NCBI GenBank assembly: GCA_039105265.1
Contig: JAPFFF010000009.1
Span: forward strand, 3,100,001 to 3,164,000
Direction: 5' to 3'
Source: Tritrichomonas musculus
Lineage: Eukaryota; Parabasalia; Tritrichomonadida; Tritrichomonadidae
DNA: 64,000 nt
Shown here: one piece after another, positions 1 through 9,531 of the stretch
Layout of the letters: the number at the start of each line of letters is the position of its first letter
Numbering within the stretch: position 1 is the stretch's first letter
The notes under the pieces: generated by a model
Told to the model about the DNA's origin: nothing
The model's database searches: none
Seen by the model: only the letters and a program-made list of their open reading frames with translations
Made by a program: the position numbers and the translations under genes

Positions 1-156
1 ATTGAATACATCAATCCCTTTTCATCCCAAAATTCAATACTTTCATCCCATTAAATCCCAAAATTCAATACTCTAATCCCAAGATTGAATGATAAAATCC
101 GATAAATCTAAGAAAATTGAATAGAACTCTCTCAAATTTGAGAGAATCCCTTTCAA

Positions 157-1195
157 TTTAATGGGATTAGTATATTTTAACAAAAATATGGTTACTTTAA
201 AATCACAGAAATATGGTTATAATTTAAATTCATAATAATATGGTTACAGCCGTTTAGGAAATAGAATTTTTTTTTTAGGAAATAAATTTTTTTTTTTAGG
301 AAATTAGCAACGATCATTTTACATTCAATTTTCAAAATAACAAAATACGATTTTTTTGGATGACAAAGGAGTATATACCTTATTTTATTATTACAAATAG
401 ATATATATCTGATAATAAATATAACTATGATGATTAATTTAATAAATAATATTCTAAGATTCATAAAATATTAGATTTTCATAAAATTTTATTTTTCTAA
501 TTAAAAAGCTGATGTATGCTTAATTAAACACCATAAAATATTCATTTTTCTAAGTTTTGCTAATATTTATTGAAAAAATAATAATTAGTTAAAATTAAAA
601 GAAAAAATGGAACAACAAGGCAAACAAGCATAATAATAATTTATAAAATGTTCAAATATGAAAGTATAATATATCTGTTTTTTTAAACAGGTAATATTAG
701 TATTATATTTTAAAAAAAATCTAGAACTGTTCTCATTTACTTGGAAAAATTATCAGATATAATGATAAAAAAAGTTTTATAGTCACATCAACATGAAAAT
801 ATGATCAAACGTCAAAGAGGAAATATTGTTGAAATATTTGAAGTTTTCTAAAAAATTGATGTAAAGGCTTAATTCTTCTTTCACAATCTGAAATATCGAT
901 ATACATTCATTTGAAACAAGATTTTTTTGAAATTATTCTTCTTATGCATAGAAATATTATATCTGAACTTTTTAAAAAAAAAAAAACAGAATTGAATACA
1001 ATATGATCGTTTCTAATTATTTTCCTAAAAAAAAAATTTTATTTCCTAAAAAATTTATCGGCTTTGTAAACCATTCAAATTTTGCTATTTTATTTCCTAA
1101 AAAATTTTTTTTATTTCCTAAACGGCGGTATATTAAATACTTTAATAATAATATGGTTATAACAAAATCCCATAAATCCAAGATTTTAATCCCAT
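157..1195. repeat. Long imperfect inverted repeat, possible nonautonomous element
   Basis: The two ends, roughly 157-340 and 975-1195, are imperfect reverse complements. Both carry AATGGGATTA, ATATGGTTA, CCGTTTAGGAAATA, several copies of TTTTTTTAGGAAATAAA and finally AAACGATCAT, in the same order when one arm is read in reverse. The roughly 630-bp spacer is A/T-rich and has no credible coding region. Just outside, at 1-110, the strings ATCCCAAAATTCAATACT and AATCCCA recur, and 128-145 is a perfect 18-bp palindrome. No clear target duplication is visible, so the family is unassigned. A MULE transposase fragment lies immediately downstream, so a Mutator-type element is possible but is only inferred from proximity. 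Confidence 0.55.
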
Positions 1196-1260
1196 TTGGA
1201 TTAGAAAAAGTAAAATGGGACTATCTGTCATACTTACTCATAATAATATCGGTTTTAGAC

Positions 1261-1263
<3 letters not shown>

Positions 1264-1296
<33 letters not shown>
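1264..1296 (+). repeat. Poly(A) tract, 33 nt
   Basis: An uninterrupted run of 33 A sits just before the MULE transposase fragment. Similar runs occur at 2688-2719, 25245-25271 and 39181-39201. Confidence 0.95.
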
Positions 1297-1298
<2 letters not shown>

Positions 1299-1306
1299 CA
1301 CAATAA

Positions 1307-2068
1307 TTGAATAAAATAAATTATGCTCTGAAAAAAATAGGTTTAACCTTTAACCAAGACCATATAATCATTCAAAATGAGGAGAGATGGCATGAGGTGT
1401 CCATGATTCACAGGGTTGAATACAAAATGACCACAACTACAAACAGCCTCGAATCAACCCATGGACACCTCAACCATCGTACACCCCGAAGAAACGGTTT
1501 TTATTCTTCAATTTTGAGAATTTGTATTGAATTAAATACAAAGTTCTCAAATTTGAATGAAGTTATTTCGCATAATTATAACCGTTTAAAAAATATTACA
1601 CAAAATAAATTAATTTTTACTACAAAAAGACGAATGTCAGATATGATTGAACATTATGGAACCACCAAAACAAATTGTTTTTGTAGTGAAAATAAAGTGG
1701 AAAGTTCTTGTTATGGAATTGACATTCCCTGTTCACATAGACTAGAAAAAGGTGGAGAATTTCCAGAAAAACCGAAAATTCATTTAGAATTAGAAGATCA
1801 ATTCAATGAATTAAAATTAGATTTCAGTTTTATAAAGAATTCAAATAATAAAAATAATTCAATTAAAGATGAAATGAATTATGCTACAAGAGTAATAAAA
1901 TTGTTTAGTCATTACAAAAATTTGAAAGAAATTAATGAATTCGTAACAAATCATAAAAAAGAGGGATATGATGATTATTTTATATTAAACAAACCAGTTT
2001 CTTTAATCCAACTAATTGATGAAGGAATCCATCATTTTAGTGAATTAAAAAGATTGAGTAAAATATAA
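1307..2068 (+). pseudogene. MULE-type transposase, C-terminal fragment with SWIM zinc finger
   Basis: The open frame encodes 253 residues but has no ATG at its start; an in-frame stop lies immediately upstream, so the N-terminal part is missing. Near residues 43-65 the stretch TTNSLESTHGHLN followed by RRNGFYSSILRIC resembles the post-catalytic part of Mutator-like transposases, where a conserved T-N-x-x-E-S motif occurs. Around residues 122-145 the pattern CFC...C-S-H fits a SWIM zinc finger (C-x-C-x(n)-C-x-H), the usual C-terminal DNA-binding module of MULE transposases. No DDE catalytic core is present, so it cannot be autonomous. Family assignment rests on these two motifs only. It may be the remnant of the autonomous partner of the inverted-repeat element next to it. 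Confidence 0.6.
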
Positions 2069-2126
2069 TTTTAATATTCTAATATGATTTTATAATTTAT
2101 TTATATATTTTTGTTCTTTTTTTATG

Positions 2127-2374
2127 AACTTTTTTCGAAAAATTTTAACATTTTAAATTGAGATAAAATTTTTCGAAAAAAGTTCCATTTTTGAATGTTA
2201 GTATTCAAATAGTATTCAAATAGAAAATTGAATGAAAAATTTCGAAAAAGTTCCATTTTTTTATCTATCCAAAAACGGGCAATGTAAAAAAGACGTTTGT
2301 GCCCATTCTTGCCCGGTGATATGACCAATCTGACATTGCCCGGGCACGTTTCGGGCGCCCGTTTCCCATCCCTA
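2127..2374. mobile_element. Remnant of a hAT-like terminus plus short inverted repeats
   Basis: Positions 2270-2374 are abruptly G/C-rich and contain GCCCGGGC and GGGCGCCC palindromes. Read in reverse, the right end begins TAGGGATGGGAAACGGGC, which resembles the CAGGGATGG termini of many hAT elements and of the intact element at 50165-50674. No matching left terminus or 8-bp target duplication is visible, so it appears to be a solo end. Upstream, GAACTTTTTTCGAAAAATTT at 2127 is repeated inverted at about 2164 and again in part near 2238, forming a potential hairpin. A reading frame crosses this segment on the minus strand but resembles no protein I know. Confidence 0.4.
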
Positions 2375-2552
2375 CTTCTTAGAAGCTCAATGACCAATGA
2401 ACTGAAAAAATCTGTTTTTTTAAATCACTTTGAAGCTTCATTACTAATAGATTGTTCACATCAATAGAAAGCACCTTCTCCAATTATTATTACTAATTGA
2501 AGTAGAAAATACTTTGCTTTCAATCACTCGATGTTTTGAACCATTTTCAAAA

Positions 2553-2615
2553 TCATTTCACTAAAAAGTCAAACAAGTGACCATTTGCCCGTTTTTTTTC
2601 ATCTTTTTAGCAATT
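2553..2615 (-). pseudogene. Decayed copy of the 3' end of isoleucyl-tRNA synthetase
   Basis: On the minus strand this segment reads DEKKRANGHLFDFLVK and then breaks down. It aligns with the last residues of the neighbouring synthetase, DEKPANGHSFDFSVND, with matching flanking nucleotides. It lies about 120 bp beyond the stop codon of the intact gene, in the same orientation, so it is best read as the worn remnant of a tandem duplicate. The upstream part of that copy has been lost. Confidence 0.7.
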
Positions 2616-2685
2616 TCTTTAAAGAATATCATAAATAAAACTATAAAAATGAATGAAACCAATCAAAACTTTAGGAAATGTGTTT

Positions 2686-2687
<2 letters not shown>

Positions 2688-2719
<32 letters not shown>
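2688..2719 (+). repeat. Poly(A) tract, 32 nt
   Basis: A run of 32 A on the plus strand (poly(T) on the coding strand of IleRS) about 20 bp past the IleRS stop codon, between the gene and its decayed duplicate end. Confidence 0.95.
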
Positions 2720-2722
<3 letters not shown>

Positions 2723-2737
2723 GAATCAAAAAGAAAA

Positions 2738-5700
2738 TTATTTATTTAAGACGATAGTGAGATTGAAAGGGATATCGTTCACTGAAAAGTCAAACGAGTG
2801 GCCGTTTGCTGGTTTTTCATCTTGACTTACTGTTTGAATCTCAAGTCCGAGTGCTGCCACCACTTCTTCTCTCTTTGAATGCAGGCACTCCCAGACGCAG
2901 TTCCCTTCCTGCACGGCCACGAATATATCAATTTTATCGGATGGCTTCAAACCGAGTTTTTTCCTCGTTTGCTGGACCTTCTTTCTTATTTCTCTGGCCA
3001 CTGTGATTTCATTGATGAGGTCGCTTTCAAGGAGATCGCAAAATGCGCAAATATTTCCATTCGCATCGCCGTCGAATCTAGATTTATCAGGATTTACGAA
3101 CTCTCGATTGAAAATGATTTCGTCTGTATTCAATAATTCGCCATTCACTTCAAATGTTGGCGGTTGTTGATGGTTATTTTTAGCAACGAGAGCTTTTTCA
3201 TACAAAGATGCCAATTGTTCGTAAGAGAACTTTTTGAGTGATTCACAAACTCCTTTGAATTTTTTTCCTAACCGTTTTCCAAGGAGTTTTCCGTCACCTG
3301 TTGCACTCAATTTAACGTATTTTTCCTCATCGGTTACAAAGGTCAATTTCATCACGTGAAGGTCATTTTGAATATAACCGCCAAGGTCGACAAGTTGTTC
3401 TTTGATTTCCTCGGAACAAACAACGAAGAACTCAGCCAGGGGACGACGAACCATCAATTTATTTCTATCTCTAACGGCTCTTCCGACGAGAATTGCTGAT
3501 TTCATATTTTCAAAGCTTTCCTCGATTGAAGGATCGATTGCGGCTTCGTTTGGAGTTGGAATCATCAAGAAATGGACTGACTCGGCAACTTGCTCGGAAT
3601 CATTCAGACAAGGCTTCAGCTGCTGGTATGCGTGCTCAGAGAAGAAAGGCGCGAAAGGGCTCATCAAGAGTGCGAAATTAAAGAGAACTTCGAAGAGGGC
3701 AGCGAGGCCTTCCTGCGATTCACCTCCGCCTGCTTTAATCAAATCTTTATCCAGCCTGATGAACCATCTTGACATCTCGTCGATAAACTTGATCAATTCA
3801 GGGAGAACTGTGTGAAGACGATAGGCGTTCATTTCATTATGGACGAATTGGATGAGTCTGTTCAGTCGTGACGTTATCCATTTATTCAGTTTGTTCTTCG
3901 ATGAGAAAGCAAGCTTTTCGTTCCTCCTGAAGCTGTTGCCGTGCCGCATCACTTGCTCAACGAAGAACTTAAACGAATTCCGCCAAGGAATCATGACTTC
4001 CTTCACGACTTGCTTGACTCCCTCCTCGTTGAATTTGAATGGCTCCGCATGCGCTGCCGGCGAGTTTATCAAATAAAGACGAAGTGCATCAGCGCCTGAC
4101 TTCTCCATCAGCTCCTCGGGATCTGGGTAGTTCTTCAAGTGCTTTGACATCTTTTTGCCGTCTTTGGCTAAGATGAGACCGTTAACAATGACGTTCTTAA
4201 AAGGTGAAGGATGACCGAGAAAAGCCGATAAGATTGTTAACGTATAGAACCACCCTCGCGTTTGGTCGAGGCCTTCTGCGATGAAGTCGGCTTGCTGCCA
4301 CTTTTTTCCAGAGAAAGGAAGGTGATTCAGGGCGAATGGCATCCCTCCAGATTCGAACCAGCAATCGAAAACTTCAGAGATTCGATGAAGAACTTTTCCT
4401 GACTTTTTCGAAGTGATTGTGATGTGATCGATATTATGCATGTGAAGATCTTTAACGTCTTTCGCACCGGACAATTCTTCGAGTTCCTTAACAGAGCCAA
4501 TTGCAACAAATTCACTGTAATCTTCATCTGTCCAAATTGGAATCGGGGTGCCCCAATATCTACTACGTGAAACGGGCCAATCGCGCGCAGTTTTCAGCCA
4601 TTCAACGAAACGTCCATCACGAATCGTTTTTGGAACCCAATTCGTGTTCATCGTGCTCTCAATCAGCTTCTCACGATTCTGCTCAACTCGAATGAACCAC
4701 GACGGAACTGCCCGATACAAAAGTGGAGTTTCTGAACGATAGCAGAACGGATAACTATGAGTAACTGTTCCAACTTTGACAACTCTTCCTTCTTTCTTTA
4801 AATGCTTGATGATGAGCTCGTCTGCTTCTTTGACATAAAGGCCTTCAAAATTAGAAACTTCACTTGTGAAGCAGCCATTGTCATCAATCGGACAGACAAC
4901 TTCGCCGTCTTTAGCGATGATGCCTGCATCCAAGCACGCATTGTAATCATCTTCGCCGAAGCCTGGTGCAATGTGGACAATTCCAGTTCCATCTTCATTT
5001 GAAACATAATTTGCACAGATAACCCGAAAGGCACCCCTGTTTTCCCAATTTGTAAAGTATTGAAAAAGTGGTTTATAACGTATGCCTTCTAATTTATTTC
5101 CTAAAAACTCTTCTTCAATGGTGTAACCTTTTTTCTTCTTAATATCAAACAATTCACAGAGTCTGTCTTTCATTATGACATATTTTTTGTTACTTTTTTC
5201 ATCTCTTACTATGCAATATGTTAATTGAGGATTGACAGCTAGAGCTAGATTGGAAGGAAGAGTCCATGGAGTTGTTGTCCATGCAACAAGTTCATAATCT
5301 TTATCTTCTACTTGAAAAGAAACCGTTAAACAGGGATCATTTACATTTTTATAATTAGATCCGGCTTCTGAATTGGACAATGTAGTTTTACAACCAGTTG
5401 AATATGGCATAACTTTTACTCCACGATATACCAAGTCTTTGTCCCAAAGTTGCTTGAAAACCCACCAAAGTGATTCCATGTATGTAAAGTCCATTGTTTT
5501 GTAGGAATTATCAAAGTCAATCCATCGGCCTGTTCGATTGATGATACGTTTCCATTCATTGAAAAACTTTAAAACGATTGAACGGCATTTTTCGTTGTAA
5601 ACATCAACTCCCATTTCTAATATTTGTCGCCTATCAGTAATTTTATTCTGTTTATCAATTTCATGCTCAATAGGGAGGCCATGCGTATCCCAACCAAACC

Positions 5701-5947
5701 TCCTTTCAACGTGATGGCCTGTCTGATGAGCATATCTTGTTATAACATCTTTGATTGTACCCGCAAGCATGTTACCATAATGCGGAAGACCGGTTGCAAA
5801 AGGAGGTCCATCATAAAAAACAAACTCTGGACGCCCTTCACTAAGCTTCAGCGATTTTTGAAAAGTATTATTATCATACCATAATTGAAGAATTTCACGT
5901 TCTATCTCGGGAAGTGTCTTATCTTCGTTCAGCGCCTTAAACGTCAT
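2738..5947 (-). CDS. IARS1: Isoleucyl-tRNA synthetase, cytosolic
   Basis: It charges tRNA(Ile) with isoleucine in the cytosol. The protein has 1,069 residues, close to the usual length for eukaryotic cytosolic enzymes. The class I HIGH signature appears as GLPHYGN near residue 55, and the KMSKS loop as DGKKMSKH near residue 597. Between them lies the CP1 editing insertion, including TTTPWTLPSN near residue 225. GWDTHGLPIE follows the HIGH region. The C-terminal anticodon-binding region contains SRWFIRLDKDL. The ATG at 5947 is the first in frame, with TCATTT initiator-like motifs 8-18 bp upstream. No targeting peptide is visible. Codon composition is uneven: about 2820-5000 (the 3' two thirds) is clearly richer in G/C than the 5' third. 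A worn copy of its 3' end lies downstream. Confidence 0.96.
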   Translation of the reverse strand: MTFKALNEDKTLPEIEREILQLWYDNNTFQKSLKLSEGRPEFVFYDGPPFATGLPHYGNMLAGTIKDVITRYAHQTGHHVERRFGWDTHGLPIEHEIDKQNKITDRRQILEMGVDVYNEKCRSIVLKFFNEWKRIINRTGRWIDFDNSYKTMDFTYMESLWWVFKQLWDKDLVYRGVKVMPYSTGCKTTLSNSEAGSNYKNVNDPCLTVSFQVEDKDYELVAWTTTPWTLPSNLALAVNPQLTYCIVRDEKSNKKYVIMKDRLCELFDIKKKKGYTIEEEFLGNKLEGIRYKPLFQYFTNWENRGAFRVICANYVSNEDGTGIVHIAPGFGEDDYNACLDAGIIAKDGEVVCPIDDNGCFTSEVSNFEGLYVKEADELIIKHLKKEGRVVKVGTVTHSYPFCYRSETPLLYRAVPSWFIRVEQNREKLIESTMNTNWVPKTIRDGRFVEWLKTARDWPVSRSRYWGTPIPIWTDEDYSEFVAIGSVKELEELSGAKDVKDLHMHNIDHITITSKKSGKVLHRISEVFDCWFESGGMPFALNHLPFSGKKWQQADFIAEGLDQTRGWFYTLTILSAFLGHPSPFKNVIVNGLILAKDGKKMSKHLKNYPDPEELMEKSGADALRLYLINSPAAHAEPFKFNEEGVKQVVKEVMIPWRNSFKFFVEQVMRHGNSFRRNEKLAFSSKNKLNKWITSRLNRLIQFVHNEMNAYRLHTVLPELIKFIDEMSRWFIRLDKDLIKAGGGESQEGLAALFEVLFNFALLMSPFAPFFSEHAYQQLKPCLNDSEQVAESVHFLMIPTPNEAAIDPSIEESFENMKSAILVGRAVRDRNKLMVRRPLAEFFVVCSEEIKEQLVDLGGYIQNDLHVMKLTFVTDEEKYVKLSATGDGKLLGKRLGKKFKGVCESLKKFSYEQLASLYEKALVAKNNHQQPPTFEVNGELLNTDEIIFNREFVNPDKSRFDGDANGNICAFCDLLESDLINEITVAREIRKKVQQTRKKLGLKPSDKIDIFVAVQEGNCVWECLHSKREEVVAALGLEIQTVSQDEKPANGHSFDFSVNDIPFNLTIVLNK

Positions 5948-5954
5948 TATTAAA

Positions 5955-5965
5955 AAATGAAATGA
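5955..5965 (-). promoter_or_regulatory. Candidate initiator (Inr) of IleRS
   Basis: Two overlapping TCATTT motifs on the minus strand lie 8-18 bp upstream of the IleRS ATG. Trichomonad core promoters use an initiator of the type TCA(+1)YW within about 20 bp of the start codon. Confidence 0.5.
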
Positions 5966-6247
5966 TCTACAAGAAGAAAAATTCTGGCCTAAATTTTGAA
6001 ATCTAACTTTTGAATTGCCTCAGTGACATTATTATTCAATAAAATTTCACAATTTTTCTGAAATGTTTTGAATATTTCAATATAATTTCAAATATTGTGA
6101 TAACTCTATGAATAATTATGCCAAAATTCTGAGTGATTAAAATTATTTATATTTTAATAAGGGTGTAATTTTTTAGCACAGTGCTGCAGCACAGAGAACT
6201 TTTTGTATGTATATATGGTCCAGATAAACTTTTTGAGAAATTAAAAT

Positions 6248-8183
6248 TATAGTTGGTGGAAAAAACTGCGTTTTGAGGACAAAACTATGTTTTCTCAATG
6301 AATATTCAATATTTTTTAATAAAAGTTATATATAATCACATTTCATATTAATACAAATCTATATACAGGTTTTTATCAATTTTATTGAACTTAAGCTTTG
6401 ATAATATTATAATAAAAATTATTTTATAACATCAACATTTTTTTAATATTTCCTAATTTTTAAATTATCACTTGGATATACTATAAAATGGATAAAATAT
6501 TTTTTAACAAATGTTGTTCAGTAAGGGAAAAAAAACGATTTTTAAAAGATTTTTTAATATTCACTTCACCACTATAATTCTTTTTATATCACATTTCAGT
6601 TTTTATATAGGAAAATGGATTTTTAAAAACGCATTATCATTTCATTAAAACATATTATTGTTTAATGATATCCTGCTATTACTTTATTGATAAAATAAAA
6701 TTACTGAAAAGTTATTTTTTTTTTTAGAATTTTAGTTGAAATTGAATTTTTTTTTCTTTTCAAATGCTAAGTGAAACAAAAAAGCATTTTCCTCGATATA
6801 TCTAAATGATTATCATTATTAAAAAAATAGATATTATATATTATTCTATTAAAATAATAAATAGAATGTTAAAATTATTATATCTTTAATAACCATCAAG
6901 TTATTCATGCTAAAAAATAGTTTCAAAAAAATTTGAAAAAACTAATTTTTCATAGGAAAAAAATAGTAAATTGCATTTTTTGAAGTGAAAATATTTATAA
7001 TATCAAATGTAACATGTATATTATAAATATTATAATCAAATATTGATTATGTCTAAAAATATTAGTGTTTTTTGAATATAAATTTAAGCAAAGTTTTGTA
7101 AGAATTTTTAAAAAGAAATATTTAATAACTTTAATATTTAGGATAACATTACATGTCAATAATAAATATATATAGATAAATTTATACGATTACACTTGTT
7201 CCTTGAGAAAAGCACACAAAAAAAATTTTTTAATCATCTTCCCAAAAATGACCAATATAATATATTATTGAATGATAATATCATATTCATATTTATATTT
7301 GAATATTATTAATTTCTACAAAAAATTAGATCAATTTAATTCTTTGGTAGAAAAAAATAAAGTAGATTAATTTTGATTCTTCATCTTTTCAACCAAGTGA
7401 CCTATAAATGATTTGCCAGATTTGGCTGTGTAAAAACATATAGATACTAATATTATATATATTTTATAATTGTTATACGAAAATTCCATACACATTATGT
7501 ATAATCAATGATATTTTTAACCAAAGTTGCAATTTAATTTCTAACATGAGGGAATAATTTACAGAGGATTTATTATTAAAATCTGATAATATATAATATG
7601 TAGATATATATTATATTAGTAGAAAATTTGGTTGATAAATCTATCATAGAGAAATTTAAGTTGATAAAAAAAGTTATTAAAAAAAATATTAAAAACAATT
7701 TATCTTAATATCAAATGACTATTTCAGTAATTTTATTTTATCAATAAAGTAATAGCAGGATATCATTAAACAATAATATGTTTTAATGAAATGAAAATGC
7801 GTTTTTAAAAATCCATTTTCCTATATAAAAACTGAAATGTGATATAAAAAGAATTATAGTGGTGAAGTGAATATTAAAAAATCTTTTAAAAATCGTTTTT
7901 TTTCCCTTACTGAACAACATTTGTTAAAAAATATTTTATCCATTTTATAGTATATCCAAGTGATAATTTAAAAATTAGGAAATATTAAAAAAATGTTGAT
8001 GTTATAAAATAATTTTTATTATAATATTATCAAAGCTTAAGTTCAATAAAATTGATAAAAACCTGTATATAGATTTGTATTAATATGAAATGTGATTATA
8101 TATAACTTTTATTAAAAAATATTGAATATTCATTGAGAAAACATAGTTTTGTCCTCAAAACGCAGTTTTTTCCACCAACTATA
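6248..8183. mobile_element. Fold-back element with 462-bp terminal inverted repeats
   Basis: The arms 6248-6709 and 7722-8183 are each 462 bp and nearly identical in reverse complement; I noticed only isolated mismatches, for example one base in CGCATTATC versus CGCATTTTC. The termini read TAGTTGGTGGAAAAAACTGC and the element appears flanked by TA on both sides, which would suit Tc1/mariner-type insertion, although the boundary is ambiguous by one or two bases because the ends themselves begin TA. The 1,012-bp spacer is extremely A/T-rich and has no open frame of useful length, so the element is nonautonomous. The high identity of the arms implies recent insertion or conversion between arms. 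Just outside the left end is a perfect 12-bp palindrome, GTGCTGCAGCAC (near 6180). Confidence 0.8.
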
Positions 8184-9084
8184 GTATTTTTTAAACAAAA
8201 TAGCATGACCCCCTATTCATGCTTTTTTTATTCCTTTAAAATAATTTAAAAATATTTGTTTTCTTATTTAATATTGATTTTAACCATTAAATCCTAAATT
8301 TTATCAATTTAGGAAACCCAACAAGCCATTTGATTCTCTAAATCAACCATTTTTGAGAAGAATTATTAATCAAATAATAATCTCATTTTTGAAAATTTTC
8401 GATTATTTCGCCTTTAACATATTCTCTAAATGGCATAAATTAAGAAATCAATAAAAAATACAATGAACTTTTAATCTTTTCTATGTAAAATAAAGCTCGA
8501 AAAAATGGACGATTATTTTCTTCTGAAAAAGTTGTATGTGCTATAAAGAATTCCTCTTTTAATAAATATCAATACCCGTTACTGAAATCATATATGAAGT
8601 ATAATATTTACAGAATTTATTTTACCATGACAGATATTATTTAATTAACTATTCACATCATATATTTATAAATTCATTTTTTTTTTTTAGATCCGATATT
8701 CAACTTATCACAAAAAATCTATTTTACAGTGGTTTTAAACTAACCGTCATGAAATTATTAAACATTCGTCATGAAATAACTTGGTATATGAATAAATAAT
8801 AGACTTTCTCGAAATTGACCAATGATATAGGAGATTTTATGCTATATTATATTGTGATCGTCTTGAAATTACCAATATATTGAACAGGTGGTTTTTTAAT
8901 CAAAACTATTTGAGAAGAAAGTCAATAAAAATATTTGACACGCTTTTTTGTAATTGAATACTTTACAATCAAAAATTTGATAAGATTTTTGAAAAAGTTA
9001 TATCATATTAAAAATATCCAAAATGCTATGAAATATAGAAATTATGAATAACCAAGATTAGAGTAAATCAATTTTTAATTTCAG
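8184..9084. other. Gene-less A/T-rich stretch
   Basis: No open frame, repeat or RNA gene could be recognised between the fold-back element and the ATPase gene fragment that starts near 9085. Confidence 0.6.
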
Positions 9085-9531
9085 AAATCAGAATAATTTT
9101 ATACGAAAGAATCAAAAATAGTAAGATTTTTTCTAATGTAAATTGTCCAATTCTTTGAAGTAATTAAACAAATCGATCAGCTCAATACAATAACAAAACT
9201 TTTTTTAAATAACACGAGTTTTGAATATGATATTGATGCAGAAGATAGAAATAACAAAGAAGTATATTTCGTTGTAAAATTATCAACAAAAGGAGTACAT
9301 ATAACTTCAAAAGAAATAAATTTTGTTCAAAAATTAAAATATTCCACAATAGATAATAATTATGGAATTGTTTCTCTCATAAATTCAGATAAAGTTTCTT
9401 TTGCAATTGTTTGGAAAAATGAATTTGACATTTTAAAATGTTTATTAATGATCAACCTTTTTTTTCAATACTATTTATGTTTCATGCAATTTTATATAAC
9501 AGTTGACCTACAATCATCATCTATTTGTTAA
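9085..9531 (+). pseudogene. 3' fragment of a sacsin/NOV-like ATPase gene (paralogue of the 17711-24850 gene)
   Basis: From about 9085 to 9440 the plus strand closely matches the last part of the large ATPase gene at 17711-24850. From 9211 it stays open and reads SFEYDIDAEDRNN, YFVVKLST and TSKEINFVQKLKYS, the same motifs as the C terminus of that protein. Upstream of 9211 similarity continues at the DNA level but the frame is disturbed by a length change in a T run. After about residue 70 of the open part the sequence diverges, and the frame ends at 9529-9531, overlapping the tail of the convergent LRR_5 gene. Nothing of the ATPase domains remains, so this is a recombination or duplication relic. 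Confidence 0.8.

Noticed and set aside
192-464. 90-codon minus-strand frame
   Set aside because: It is made of the left arm of the inverted repeat and A/T-rich spacer, with no protein-like pattern.
1003-1314. 103-codon plus-strand frame from an ATG
   Set aside because: It consists of the TTTCCTAAAAAA arm repeats and the poly(A) tract; amino acid composition is pure A/T translation.
2122-2397. 91-codon minus-strand frame over the G/C-rich terminus
   Set aside because: It coincides with the palindromic transposon end and has no protein family likeness.
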